Source of the DNA: Candidatus Brevefilum sp.
GTDB taxonomy: Bacteria > Chloroflexota > Anaerolineae > Anaerolineales > Anaerolineaceae
NCBI GenBank assembly: GCA_007135845.1
Contig: SLIC01000238.1
Coordinates: 1 to 14,422, forward strand
Direction of reading: 5' to 3'
DNA: 14,422 nt
The position numbers and the translations under genes are program-made. The notes under the pieces are model-generated. The model was not told the origin of the DNA, ran no database searches, and saw nothing but the letters and a program-made list of their open reading frames with translations. Of the stretch, positions 6,987 through 14,422 are shown in pieces (the first letter of the stretch is position 1; each line of letters begins with the position of its first letter).

Positions 6987-8948
6987 CTAGGATATGCTCT
7001 GCAACCACAGATACTGGCAGGGGACTAAAACCAGGTCAACTTCTTCTTCATAGATAACCTGGCTAACCAGGTCCACCAGTGGGTAAGTCAAACCACACAA
7101 CCGGATCACATTTTTTGAAAGGGTCTGAACACGATCGCTGAAGTTGTTGAGGAACAGAATTTCGTTATCCTCGTCAGCACGTAAATAGCCGAACACATGC
7201 GGATTGCCGGTATTGATAAAATCAGCATGTCCGCTGCCAATACACGACGTTGTCTTCCTGAGGGATATCAAGTGCTTTAACCCCTGGAATATTTTCCCGG
7301 GGATGGCCTCACCATCCCGTCGTTGTGAATATCGGAATTGGTCAGCAGGGGGACGGTGCACCCAACGGCTGTCATCAGCCTTTGTTGGGTCCTGGCGAAA
7401 CGAGTAGTCATTGAGCATCCCGACTTCATCTCCCAGGTAGATCAACGGAATACCGCCAATTGTGAGAATGATATTATGAATCAGCAGGATGCGCTGAATT
7501 GCAAGTTCGACTTCAACGGGTGTCTCCTCTTTGATCGCTTTTTCAAGTCCTGCCAGCGACGCACAAGTTCCTGAAATGCGTGCGTCCCGGGTTTTAGGGT
7601 TTTCCTGGAAGGGCAATCCGCGGGCAAAACTACCCTCAAATGTGCCCGTGTAAAATGCATTCAAGAATTGTCGGTGGTCAAAGGCATTGATCCCCAACAT
7701 AGAAGCATCATCATCCGAAAAAGTCCAGCCAATATCATCATGACAGCGGACATAGTTAACCCAGGCACAACCTTCTGGGATGGCAAAGCGATTGCCCATC
7801 GAATAATTCAGAAGCTGAACCTCCCGCGTGGCGAGGCTGTTCCACAGTAACGCCATCAGCAAAGGGTTATAGGATAACTGGCATTCCTCTTGATGAATGT
7901 ACTTGGCCACTTCGTCCGGGTGAACAATTGCCTCAGATTTGAACAAAAGGGCAGGTGCTGCAATCCGTGCAATGGCATTATAGGCCTGGATGATCATGTG
8001 CGCTTCGGGCAGGTTCTCACAATTGGTGCCTAATGCTTTCCAAATGAACGCCACAGCATCCAACCGCAATACATCAATCCCCTGGTTTGCCAGAAACAAC
8101 ATTTCGTTTGCCATTTGGTTAAAGACTTCAGGATTAGCATAGTTCAAATCCCACTGGTTGCTGTGAAAAGTGGTCCACACCCAGCGATCGATATCTTTAA
8201 AGTAGGTGAAAGCGCCAGGATGCTCATCCGGGAAAATTTCGCGTAAATGCACTTCGTAAGCATCAGGCAGCACACGGTCCTGGTACATTCGGTAATACTT
8301 TTGATAATCCGGAGAACCAGCACGCGCTTTTAACGCCCAGTCGTGTTCATTTGAAGTATGGTTGAAGACAAAATCGAGCACCAGGCTGATCCCGTCCGAA
8401 CGCAATTCTTCCGCCAGTTCGCGTAAATCCGCCATCGTTCCCAAGCGAGGATCAACCTCCCGGTAGCTGCTGATGGCGTAACCACCATCATTTTCACCTT
8501 CAGGAGAGCGAAACAAGGGCATCAAGTGTAAATAGGTCACGCCAAGTTCTTTGAAATACGGAATTTTTCGCCTGATGCCTGCCAGGTCCCCTGCAAATAA
8601 ATCAACATAACAGACCGCCCCTACCATTTGGTGATCTTGAAACCAGTTAGGCTGTGCTTCACGAGACTCGTCCAACACCCGCAACGGCTTTGGTCGAGTC
8701 GTCCATGATTCTGCCATTAATCTTATTAATGCCTCAAGATGGTAGAAAAAATCATAATGGCCACCATAAAGATGCAGCAAAATACCAAACAGGCGCGGAA
8801 AATTCTGATCCAGCCGCGACACGAATTGTGCCCAGTCCTTAGGATGACGTTTCTTAAAAACAGAAAAATCATCTTCGATACGCGGCAGCAACCTGTCCAG
8901 AGTGCGGGATGCTTCCATCGTTTTATCAAGCCTTTTAGTTGTATCCAT
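6987..8948 (-). CDS. GH13 subfamily 4 amylosucrase-like glucosyltransferase or sucrose hydrolase
   Basis: 653 aa, about the size of Neisseria amylosucrase (636 aa). The family transfers glucose from sucrose onto alpha-1,4-glucan and releases fructose, or hydrolyses sucrose. Conserved pieces in order: CYVDLFAGDLAGI near 113, YLHLMPLF near 139, D154 in NDGGYA, FNHTSNEHDWA near 195, R236 in LREIFPD, nucleophile D297 in LRLDAVAFIWK, acid/base E339 in FKSEAIVHPDE, and D404 in RCHDDIGWTF. R528 (DDSRW) can pair with D154, the salt bridge that closes the active-site pocket in amylosucrase; R426 and R457 are also kept. One difference from the Neisseria motif is Cys402 for Ser. There is no signal peptide, so it should be cytoplasmic. 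Start: GAAGGGG lies 8 nt upstream. It lies downstream of the LacI-family gene on the same strand. The sequence does not settle polymer synthesis versus hydrolysis. Confidence 0.88.
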   Translation of the reverse strand: MDTTKRLDKTMEASRTLDRLLPRIEDDFSVFKKRHPKDWAQFVSRLDQNFPRLFGILLHLYGGHYDFFYHLEALIRLMAESWTTRPKPLRVLDESREAQPNWFQDHQMVGAVCYVDLFAGDLAGIRRKIPYFKELGVTYLHLMPLFRSPEGENDGGYAISSYREVDPRLGTMADLRELAEELRSDGISLVLDFVFNHTSNEHDWALKARAGSPDYQKYYRMYQDRVLPDAYEVHLREIFPDEHPGAFTYFKDIDRWVWTTFHSNQWDLNYANPEVFNQMANEMLFLANQGIDVLRLDAVAFIWKALGTNCENLPEAHMIIQAYNAIARIAAPALLFKSEAIVHPDEVAKYIHQEECQLSYNPLLMALLWNSLATREVQLLNYSMGNRFAIPEGCAWVNYVRCHDDIGWTFSDDDASMLGINAFDHRQFLNAFYTGTFEGSFARGLPFQENPKTRDARISGTCASLAGLEKAIKEETPVEVELAIQRILLIHNIILTIGGIPLIYLGDEVGMLNDYSFRQDPTKADDSRWVHRPPADQFRYSQRRDGEAIPGKIFQGLKHLISLRKTTSCIGSGHADFINTGNPHVFGYLRADEDNEILFLNNFSDRVQTLSKNVIRLCGLTYPLVDLVSQVIYEEEVDLVLVPCQYLWLQSIS

Positions 8949-9221
8949 TGCGGTTACCCCTTCGATCAGTAAAGCTAACCAGAGTTAAAGTGTCTTTCCC
9001 GGTAACATCTGTTTTACTTAATGTCACCAAAACCTGCCTTCAGAATTATTGTTCTGGCATTGAAATTATAGGGAATAATGCCATCATCTAAGCTGTTGTG
9101 TGTTCTTCTTCAAGACCGATACCTGTCTGTTATTAATTTTAATGCAGGTTTATGATCAATTCAGAAATTTACCTAATGTTCAATTGCCAGTCCTATCTTT
9201 TAAAAAGGATTCCAACACAAC
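8949..9221 (-). promoter_or_regulatory. Leader region between lacI-type gene and amylosucrase gene
   Basis: 273 bp without a gene. A strong ribosome site GAAGGGG (8963 to 8957) precedes the amylosucrase ATG by 8 nt. TTCCCGGTAA (8996-9005) is a near-palindrome with a central CG, the layout of typical LacI-family operators, about 50 nt before the ATG. Further dyads are CAGAA-N6-TTCTG (9041-9056) and GGCATT-N15-AATGCC (9056-9082). A weak minus-strand promoter candidate is TTGATC (9159 to 9154) with TAATAA (9135 to 9130), 18 bp apart. No terminator is evident after the repressor gene, so read-through is possible. Confidence 0.35.
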
Positions 9222-10235
9222 TTATGTGGTTTGCCGCTCAACGATTGTGAGCGGTAAACGCACATGACGCACTGAACATTTGGGGTCATTTAGACGTGCC
9301 AGCAGAATCTCCACAGCCAAACGCCCTGATTCATCCAATGCCTGGTTAATGGTGCTTAATCCGAAGTAATCGGCTAAATCTAAATCATCAAACCCTAACA
9401 CAGCCAGGTCTTCCGGCACCCGCAGACCGAGCTGACGAGCCTTATTGACCACACCTAATGCCTGTAAGTCTGTGGCACAAAAGATGGCTGTTGGGTGGTC
9501 TGAACGGGACAATAAGGGATAGACTTTCGCCTCAGCCTCCCGAACGTTGTAACCAGCTGCAATGATAAAATCGTCAGGTAAAGGTAATCCCGCCTTTTCA
9601 ACACCTGCTTTAAACCCAGCCAGACGCTGGGTGATGGGCAAAATCGCATAGGCACCCAGATCTGTCATATCTCCAACAAATCCCAAACGGCGATGACCTT
9701 TCCCGATCAAAAATGCGGCAGCCCTTTGACCGCCTTCAAAATCATCAATCTCGACCGTATTTAGATCATCCCTGGGGTACTCAATTAAGACTGTTTCCAG
9801 GTTATGGCTTTTCAACTTTTGAGCCGATTCATCGTTAACCCGCAAAGAGAGCAGGATCAACCCTTCCAGATGACCGGTAATTGGCAGAGTCGCCAGGTAG
9901 TGATTGAGATGGTCCATAGATTCAATTGTGAAGATGGTCAGCTCATAGCGGGTTGACAGCAGTCCCTGGGCAACACCACGCAGACGTTGGACAAATGCCG
10001 GCTCAGTGAAAAAGGGCGTCAGAACACCAATCCGTGCAAAGTCCCTCATGGCCCGAGCGCGGGCTTCAGCTTTTGGGATGAAATCCAAAAGATCAATCGC
10101 CTCCTCGACCTGAATTCGGGTTATTTCGCTGACATTCGGGTTGGCGTTAATCACACGTGAAACTGTAGAGATGGAGACACCTGCCGCCTGAGCGACATCA
10201 TAAATTGTGGGAGGGCGATTGGGTTTGTGTGCCAT
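9222..10235 (-). CDS. LacI/GalR-family transcriptional repressor
   Basis: 337 aa. Residues 10-30 form the family HTH (TIYDVAQAAGVSISTVSRVIN). A hinge region (52-68) follows, then a periplasmic-binding-protein-like effector domain with IGVLTPFF (69-76), EGLILLS, TVEIDDFEGGQRAA, LGFVGD, PTAIFCATDLQALGV and VLGFDDLDLADYF. The effector is probably a sugar, as in the family. The reading frame extends to a GTG at 10292, but ATG 10235 is preferred: it puts the HTH at the normal distance from the N-terminus, and the predicted promoter starts transcription near 10288, after the GTG. The upstream ribosome site is weak. Gapless alignment with LacI and PurR hinges puts Arg61 where the minor-groove leucine (LacI L56) normally sits, and Lys55 at LacI N50. 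The gene precedes the amylosucrase on the same strand and diverges from the reductase; control of all three is an inference. Confidence 0.93.
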   Translation of the reverse strand: MAHKPNRPPTIYDVAQAAGVSISTVSRVINANPNVSEITRIQVEEAIDLLDFIPKAEARARAMRDFARIGVLTPFFTEPAFVQRLRGVAQGLLSTRYELTIFTIESMDHLNHYLATLPITGHLEGLILLSLRVNDESAQKLKSHNLETVLIEYPRDDLNTVEIDDFEGGQRAAAFLIGKGHRRLGFVGDMTDLGAYAILPITQRLAGFKAGVEKAGLPLPDDFIIAAGYNVREAEAKVYPLLSRSDHPTAIFCATDLQALGVVNKARQLGLRVPEDLAVLGFDDLDLADYFGLSTINQALDESGRLAVEILLARLNDPKCSVRHVRLPLTIVERQTT

Positions 10236-10287
10236 GGTGAGAGTTTTCCCAAATATTTTATTGATACTACTTCCATAAAAGGATTTC

Positions 10288-10312
10288 CACACTCATATTA
10301 ACATAGAGTGTG
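10288..10312. promoter_or_regulatory. Operator candidate overlapping the repressor gene's -10 box
   Basis: CACACTC (10288-10294) and GAGTGTG (10306-10312) are perfect 7-bp inverted arms around an 11-bp AT-rich centre. The dyad covers the -10 box and predicted start of the repressor gene, so a bound repressor would block it. A smaller dyad, GTGT-CAA-ACAC (10317-10327), covers the -35. Confidence 0.55.
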
Positions 10313-10323
10313 ATGGGTGTCAA
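10295..10323 (-). promoter_or_regulatory. Promoter of the LacI-family gene
   Basis: Read on the minus strand: a perfect TTGACA (10323 to 10318), a 17-bp spacer and TAATAT (10300 to 10295). Transcription should begin near 10288 and give a leader of about 50 nt before ATG 10235. Confidence 0.6.
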
Positions 10324-10425
10324 ACACAATCAACTGAGATTCAGGGTAGTCGCACAGCATTTTCAAGCAGGGGCTTATCTGTAATGCACATATGCTTACC
10401 CTTTCTTTGTTGGAAAATCCATTTT

Positions 10426-10454
10426 TTGCCCACACACCACCCCGCGCGTATAAT
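10426..10454 (+). promoter_or_regulatory. Promoter of the aldo/keto reductase gene
   Basis: TTGCCC (10426-10431), a 17-bp spacer and a perfect TATAAT (10449-10454). The -10 box is half of a perfect 10-bp palindrome, TATAATTATA (10449-10458). Predicted transcription start is near 10461. Confidence 0.55.
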
Positions 10455-10470
10455 TATAAGTAACCAATTC

Positions 10471-10488
10471 ATTAGATTTTCATCTAAT
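10471..10488. promoter_or_regulatory. Operator or leader hairpin before the reductase gene
   Basis: ATTAGAT-TTTC-ATCTAAT has perfect 7-bp arms around a 4-bp centre. It lies about 10-28 nt after the predicted transcription start and 32 nt before the ATG, a classic repressor position. Its arms do not match those of the dyad at 10288-10312, so a different regulator is possible. Confidence 0.5.
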
Positions 10489-10509
10489 TAACAAAGAACA
10501 ATAAAATAT

Positions 10510-10515
10510 AAGGAG
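10510..10515 (+). promoter_or_regulatory. Strong ribosome binding site of the reductase gene
   Basis: AAGGAG followed by five A residues and ATG 10521. It is among the strongest Shine-Dalgarno sites in the window, together with GAAGGGG before the amylosucrase gene. Confidence 0.7.
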
Positions 10516-10520
10516 AAAAA

Positions 10521-11486
10521 ATGGAATATCGACATTTAGGAAAAGCCGGCATCAAAGTATCTGAGCTCTCTTTAGGCGCCTGGGTGACTTATGGTCACCA
10601 ATTCGGTTTGGAGGATGCCATCAAGATCATGTCAGCTGCTTTCGATGCTGGCGTCAACTTTTTTGACAATGCAGAAGCTTATGCGTCTGGCCAGGCAGAA
10701 ATCATCATGGGCAAGGCCTTAAAAGAACTGGGTTGGGCACGTAAGGACTATCTGGTCTCCACTAAGATCTTTTGGGGTGGTGATGGACCCAACGACGAGG
10801 GGCTCTCGTACAAGCACATCATTGAGGGTGTCAACGCCTCGCTGGAACGCCTGCAATTAGACTATGTCGACCTGCTCTTCGCCCACCGCCCAGACCCAGA
10901 CACCCCGATTGAAGAGACCGTGTTCGCCTTCAACCAGGTCATTCGGGAGGGCAAAGCTTTCTATTGGGGCACATCGGAATGGTCCGCAGCGGAGATCATG
11001 CGCGCTACCGATTTTGCCCGCCGCAACAGCCTTCGGCCGCCGAGCATGGAACAGCCCCAATACAATTTCTTTCACAGGCGTCGCTTCGAGGAAGAATATG
11101 CCATTCTCTACAAAGAATTAGGCTACGGCACCACCACCTGGAGCCCACTGTACGGCGGGCTGCTGACGGGTAAATACAACCAGGGTATTCCCAAGGGTAG
11201 TCGAGCTGATTTACCGGATTATCAATGGATGAAACCACGCGTCCAGGATGAGCAAAACCTGGCGGTGACACGCCAGCTTGGCCAAGTCGCTGATGATCTG
11301 GGCGTCTCACTGGCACAGCTATCCCTGGCCTGGCTGCTTAAAAACCCCAATGTTAGCACGGTCATCACCGGTGCCAGTAACGTCTCACAAGTTGAGGAAA
11401 ACATGAAAGCTGTAGAGATCAAGAAACAACTTTCCGATGATGTTATGGCCCGGATTGATGACATTATCAAGGATATCAACCAATAA
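10521..11486 (+). CDS. Aldo/keto reductase of the Kv-channel beta-subunit type (AKR6-like)
   Basis: 321 aa, a complete (alpha/beta)8 NADPH-dependent oxidoreductase, cytoplasmic. The catalytic tetrad is D49, Y54 ([11 protein letters not shown]), K82 (VSTKIFWGG) and H122 (LLFAHRPDP). Similarity to the mammalian Kv-beta core is striking and runs through the cofactor-site motifs: [55 protein letters not shown] and [14 protein letters not shown]. Kv-beta2 has Asn where this protein has the ordinary AKR His, so turnover should be normal. The family reduces aldehydes and ketones; the physiological substrate is not visible from sequence. The start is fixed by AAGGAG 5 nt upstream. It diverges from the LacI-family gene across a 285-bp region that holds promoters for both, and ends in a strong terminator, so it is a single-gene unit. 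Confidence 0.93.
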   Translation: MEYRHLGKAGIKVSELSLGAWVTYGHQFGLEDAIKIMSAAFDAGVNFFDNAEAYASGQAEIIMGKALKELGWARKDYLVSTKIFWGGDGPNDEGLSYKHIIEGVNASLERLQLDYVDLLFAHRPDPDTPIEETVFAFNQVIREGKAFYWGTSEWSAAEIMRATDFARRNSLRPPSMEQPQYNFFHRRRFEEEYAILYKELGYGTTTWSPLYGGLLTGKYNQGIPKGSRADLPDYQWMKPRVQDEQNLAVTRQLGQVADDLGVSLAQLSLAWLLKNPNVSTVITGASNVSQVEENMKAVEIKKQLSDDVMARIDDIIKDINQ

Positions 11487-11512
11487 CCCCAACAGCCCAT
11501 TCAGCTAATCTT

Positions 11513-11545
11513 AAGGCTGTCCATGAGCTTGGGCAGCCTTTTTTT
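11513..11545 (+). terminator. Intrinsic terminator after the reductase gene
   Basis: AAGGCTGTCC (11513-11522) pairs with GGGCAGCCTT (11531-11540), with one G-T pair and an 8-nt loop. The stem runs straight into a seven-T tract. This is the clearest terminator in the window and separates the reductase from polA. Confidence 0.85.
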
Positions 11546-11603
11546 CATGCCGCAAGGATAAAGGACTTTTTCCATCAAGAACCTGCCGCAACCAGCAACA
11601 CCT

Positions 11604-11631
11604 TTGAATCGCTGATAATACCTGTTAAAAT
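11604..11631 (+). promoter_or_regulatory. Promoter candidate for polA
   Basis: TTGAAT (11604-11609), a 16-bp spacer and TAAAAT (11626-11631). Transcription would begin about 30 nt before ATG 11669, and AAAAAGGA (11655-11662) sits 6 nt before the ATG. Confidence 0.45.
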
Positions 11632-11668
11632 AAAGACGTTGGTCCATTTATCATAAAAAGGAACAGCT

Positions 11669-14422
11669 ATGCCCCCAATTTTGTATTTAATCGACGGCCA
11701 CGGCCTGGCATACCGGGCGTATTACGCCCTGACCGCTGGCGGCACCCGAACGAATGCCTTCCAAACCAGCAGCGGCGAACAGACCGCCGGCGTATACGGT
11801 TTTACGAGCATTCTCCTGCGCATTCTGCAGCAGGAAAGCCCGGACTACCTGGCAGTTGTCTTTGACAAGGGGAAATCCTTTCGACATGAACTTTATGACG
11901 ACTATAAAGGCACCCGGGCAAAGATGCCGGATGATCTGCGTTCACAAGTTGAACGCATGCGCGAGATTGTGGACACCTTCAACATCCCCCGCATCGAATT
12001 AGACAACTACGAGGCCGATGATGTCCTGGGAAGCCTGGCGCGCTGGGCTTCCGAGGAGAAAGGACTGGGTGTTAAGATCATCACCGGGGACAAAGACCTG
12101 CTCCAGCTTGTTACTGACCGGGTGGTGGTGAACCTCGCTGGCAGCAAACTTTCTGACGCCAGGGACTTTTTTCCCAAAGATGTCGAAAAAAAGCTGGGTG
12201 TATTACCTGAAAAAGTGGTTGACTTTAAAGCCTTATGCGGGGATTCCTCCGATAACATCCCAGGTGTGAAGGGCATCGGAGAAAAAACCGCGGTGAAGCT
12301 TCTTGCGGAATACGGATCACTACAAGGAATTTTCGATCATCTCGACGAGATCAGCGGGCGGCCAAAAACCGCCTTAGAAGGTTCAAAAGAGACCGCATTC
12401 CTGAGCCAAAAACTCGCCCAGATTGTGACGGACCTGGACATGGAACTGGATCTAGAGCAAGCACGCATTGACCGCTTTAACCCCAAAGCTGTGGAAGACC
12501 TGTTCCGTGAGCTCGAATTCCGCAGCCTGAATGAACAACTCAACACCCTGGTTGGGAAGTTACAACCATTCATGACCGAGGGCCAGCAAATGGACCTGTT
12601 TAATGCCTCATCGGAGGCAGATTCATCGGAAAAGACCTCCTCAAAACTGTATGAATCCGAAGCAACACGTGGAGAGAGTAAGGGTGAAATCAAAGCAACG
12701 ATTGTGGATACCCCCCAAGCCTTGCAGGACCTGGTAGACGAATTAAACAAAGCAGAATTAATTGCCTTTGATACCGAAACAACCGATACCAATGCGATGC
12801 GCGCTGAACTGGTCGGCATTGCGTTGGCTACCAAACCCGACCACGGCTATTACATCCCCGTAGGCCATACCGAGGGTCAGCAGCTTAGCAAAGAAGAGGT
12901 ATTTGAAGCACTCTCAGGCCCATTAACCGACCCACAGATCGGCAAAGCCGGACACAACTTGAAATATGACTACCTGGTGCTCAAACGGGCCGGGATGACT
13001 GTCTCACCATTGGCTTTTGACACGATGATTGCTGAATGGCTGATCAACCCTGCATCACGAAATTTAGGCTTGAAAAACCTGGCATGGGTGCGCCTGGGCT
13101 ATGAGATGACCCAAATTGAAGCGTTGATCGGCAAAGGACGTGGTCAAAAAACGATGGACCAGGTTCCGATCGACGAAGCAGGCGGTTATGCTGCTGCCGA
13201 TGCCGCCATCTGCCTGCAGTTAATCCCCCAGCTGCGAGAAGCGCTGCAAACCCAAAAAGCAGAAGACCTGTTCCACACATTGGAAATGCCCTTGGTGCCC
13301 TTACTGGCAGGCATGGAGGAAACAGGAATCAAGCTGAACACCGCATTCTTCTCGGATTTTTCGCAAGAACTGGGTGAAAAACTGGCTGAAATTGAAGAGA
13401 AAATACATCAAACCGTTGGATATCGTTTTAACTTAAACTCGACCCAGCAGTTGTCTGAAGCCTTATTTGAGAAGCTCGGCCTCGAACCACCAGACCGAGC
13501 TCGAAAAACGGCCTCCGGGTATTATTCAACCGCAGCTGCTGTGCTCGAGGCAATGGCTGGTCAACACCAGGTGATTGAATGGGTGCTTGAATACCGCGAA
13601 CTAGAGAAACTGCGTTCAACCTATGTCGATTCCCTCCCTCACCAAATCAACTCCGATACCGGCCGGGTGCACACCTCTTTCAACCAGACGGGGACTGTGA
13701 CCGGACGGATTGCCTCATCGGAACCAAACTTACAAAACATCCCCATCCGCACGGAGATTGGTCGACGGGTACGCAATGGATTCATCGCCCAATCTGGATG
13801 GCAGCTGATGGCTGTAGATTATTCGCAAATTGAATTGCGTATTGTTGCCCACATGGCACAGGACAAATCGATGCTGGCAGCCTTCCACGCCGGGCAGGAT
13901 ATCCACGCCACAACAGCAGCAGCCGTTCACGGCATTAAGCTTGACGAGGTCACCCCCGAGATGCGCCGACATGCCAAGGCGATCAACTTCGGCCTGATCT
14001 ATGGGATGAGTGCCTATGGGTTAACTAACGCTACTGACCTGACCCTGTCAGAAGCGGAAAACTTCATTGATACCTACTTCAACGAGTTCCCGGGGGTCAA
14101 ACGCTACCTGGATGGCATTCGGGAGCAAGCCGCACAGCAGGGGTACGTCGAAACGCTCCTGGGGCGGCGGCGATATTTCCCCAACCTCAAACAGGGTGCG
14201 CCCCACAACATCCGTCAACGAGAAGAGCGAGAGGCGATCAATGCGCCAATCCAGGGAACCGCAGCCGACATCATCAAGATGGCCATGTTGAAGCTGCCAG
14301 GGGAGATCGAGAAAGCGGATTTAGAGGCCAGGATGCTGCTACAGGTCCATGATGAGTTGATATTTGAAGTGCCGGAAGCGCAGGTAAAGCAAACCGCAGA
14401 ACTGGTTCGAGAAGTCATGGAA
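11669..14422 (+). CDS. polA: DNA polymerase I, three-domain, 3' end beyond window
   Basis: 918 codons without a stop; the E. coli enzyme is 928 aa, so little is missing. It removes RNA primers and fills gaps in replication and repair. The 5'-nuclease domain (1 to about 300) has D9, YEADD (114-118), TGDKD (139-143) and the DNA-binding GDSSDNIPGVKGIG from 191. A Ser/Glu-rich linker (about 312-342) follows. The 3'-5' exonuclease domain keeps all three motifs: D368 and E370 in FDTETT, N430 and D434 in GHNLKYD, and Y507 and D511 in YAAAD. Proofreading should therefore be intact, unlike Taq. The polymerase domain has motif A DYSQIELR (D717), motif B RRHAKAINFGLIYG (R767, K770, F774, Y778) and motif C QVHDELIFEV (D895). 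Phe774 is at the E. coli F762 position, which disfavours dideoxynucleotides. The start is set by AGGA 6 nt upstream. It lies after a terminator and is separately transcribed. Confidence 0.98.
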   Translation, partial: MPPILYLIDGHGLAYRAYYALTAGGTRTNAFQTSSGEQTAGVYGFTSILLRILQQESPDYLAVVFDKGKSFRHELYDDYKGTRAKMPDDLRSQVERMREIVDTFNIPRIELDNYEADDVLGSLARWASEEKGLGVKIITGDKDLLQLVTDRVVVNLAGSKLSDARDFFPKDVEKKLGVLPEKVVDFKALCGDSSDNIPGVKGIGEKTAVKLLAEYGSLQGIFDHLDEISGRPKTALEGSKETAFLSQKLAQIVTDLDMELDLEQARIDRFNPKAVEDLFRELEFRSLNEQLNTLVGKLQPFMTEGQQMDLFNASSEADSSEKTSSKLYESEATRGESKGEIKATIVDTPQALQDLVDELNKAELIAFDTETTDTNAMRAELVGIALATKPDHGYYIPVGHTEGQQLSKEEVFEALSGPLTDPQIGKAGHNLKYDYLVLKRAGMTVSPLAFDTMIAEWLINPASRNLGLKNLAWVRLGYEMTQIEALIGKGRGQKTMDQVPIDEAGGYAAADAAICLQLIPQLREALQTQKAEDLFHTLEMPLVPLLAGMEETGIKLNTAFFSDFSQELGEKLAEIEEKIHQTVGYRFNLNSTQQLSEALFEKLGLEPPDRARKTASGYYSTAAAVLEAMAGQHQVIEWVLEYRELEKLRSTYVDSLPHQINSDTGRVHTSFNQTGTVTGRIASSEPNLQNIPIRTEIGRRVRNGFIAQSGWQLMAVDYSQIELRIVAHMAQDKSMLAAFHAGQDIHATTAAAVHGIKLDEVTPEMRRHAKAINFGLIYGMSAYGLTNATDLTLSEAENFIDTYFNEFPGVKRYLDGIREQAAQQGYVETLLGRRRYFPNLKQGAPHNIRQREEREAINAPIQGTAADIIKMAMLKLPGEIEKADLEARMLLQVHDELIFEVPEAQVKQTAELVREVME

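Noticed and set aside
9031..9150. AACCTGC (9031-9037) and GCAGGTT (9144-9150) as a long hairpin
   Set aside because: A 7-bp match over 106 bp is within chance and has no supporting internal pairing.
10236..10292. N-terminal extension of the LacI-family protein from GTG 10292
   Set aside because: It overlaps the operator and predicted start of transcription, has no ribosome site, and would put 19 extra residues before the normal N-terminus.
12337..12834. 165-codon minus-strand frame inside polA
   Set aside because: Ser/Arg-rich antisense shadow of a conserved polymerase gene.

Overview
The window reads as chromosomal DNA from a free-living bacterium. Its membrane and surface proteins carry long Thr/Pro linkers, a eukaryotic-type Ser/Thr kinase is fused to a TolB-like propeller, and ComEC carries the HIIAISGFNVAIL version of the competence motif. 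Together these suggest a Chloroflexota (Anaerolineae-like) genome. That assignment is an inference from protein style; there is no rRNA or other taxonomic marker here. I see no tRNA, rRNA, CRISPR array, insertion sequence or phage gene.

Layout from left to right. comEC (74-2488, +) encodes the DNA-uptake channel. It is followed by a small hairpin, a promoter candidate and psuG (2633-3568, +), the pseudouridine-5'-phosphate glycosidase. A minus-strand membrane protein with two TM segments, Thr/Pro linkers and an unrecognised extracytoplasmic domain (3600-4517) converges on psuG. It diverges, across a 231-bp AT-rich region, from a receptor-like Ser/Thr kinase (4749-6851, +). Converging on the kinase is a minus-strand sugar block: a LacI-family repressor (9222-10235) followed by a GH13 amylosucrase-like enzyme (6987-8948). 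Divergent from lacI is an aldo/keto reductase of the Kv-beta type (10521-11486, +), which ends in a clear intrinsic terminator. The window closes with polA (11669 to the end, +), DNA polymerase I with all three domains, cut a little short of its C-terminus.

Functional groupings. The kinase and its divergent neighbour are both predicted to place a globular domain outside the membrane on a Thr/Pro stalk, and may form one sensing unit. The LacI repressor probably controls itself, because an inverted repeat overlaps its -10 box, and plausibly the amylosucrase downstream and the reductase across the shared intergenic region. comEC, psuG and polA look like independent housekeeping units.

The best leads for follow-up are four. 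The ComEC metallo-beta-lactamase-like domain has lost its predicted metal ligands. The LacI-family protein has Arg at the hinge-leucine position, and its best operator candidate has an AT centre. The kinase/stalk-protein pair may be a sensing unit. The extracytoplasmic domain at 3600-4517 is unrecognised.
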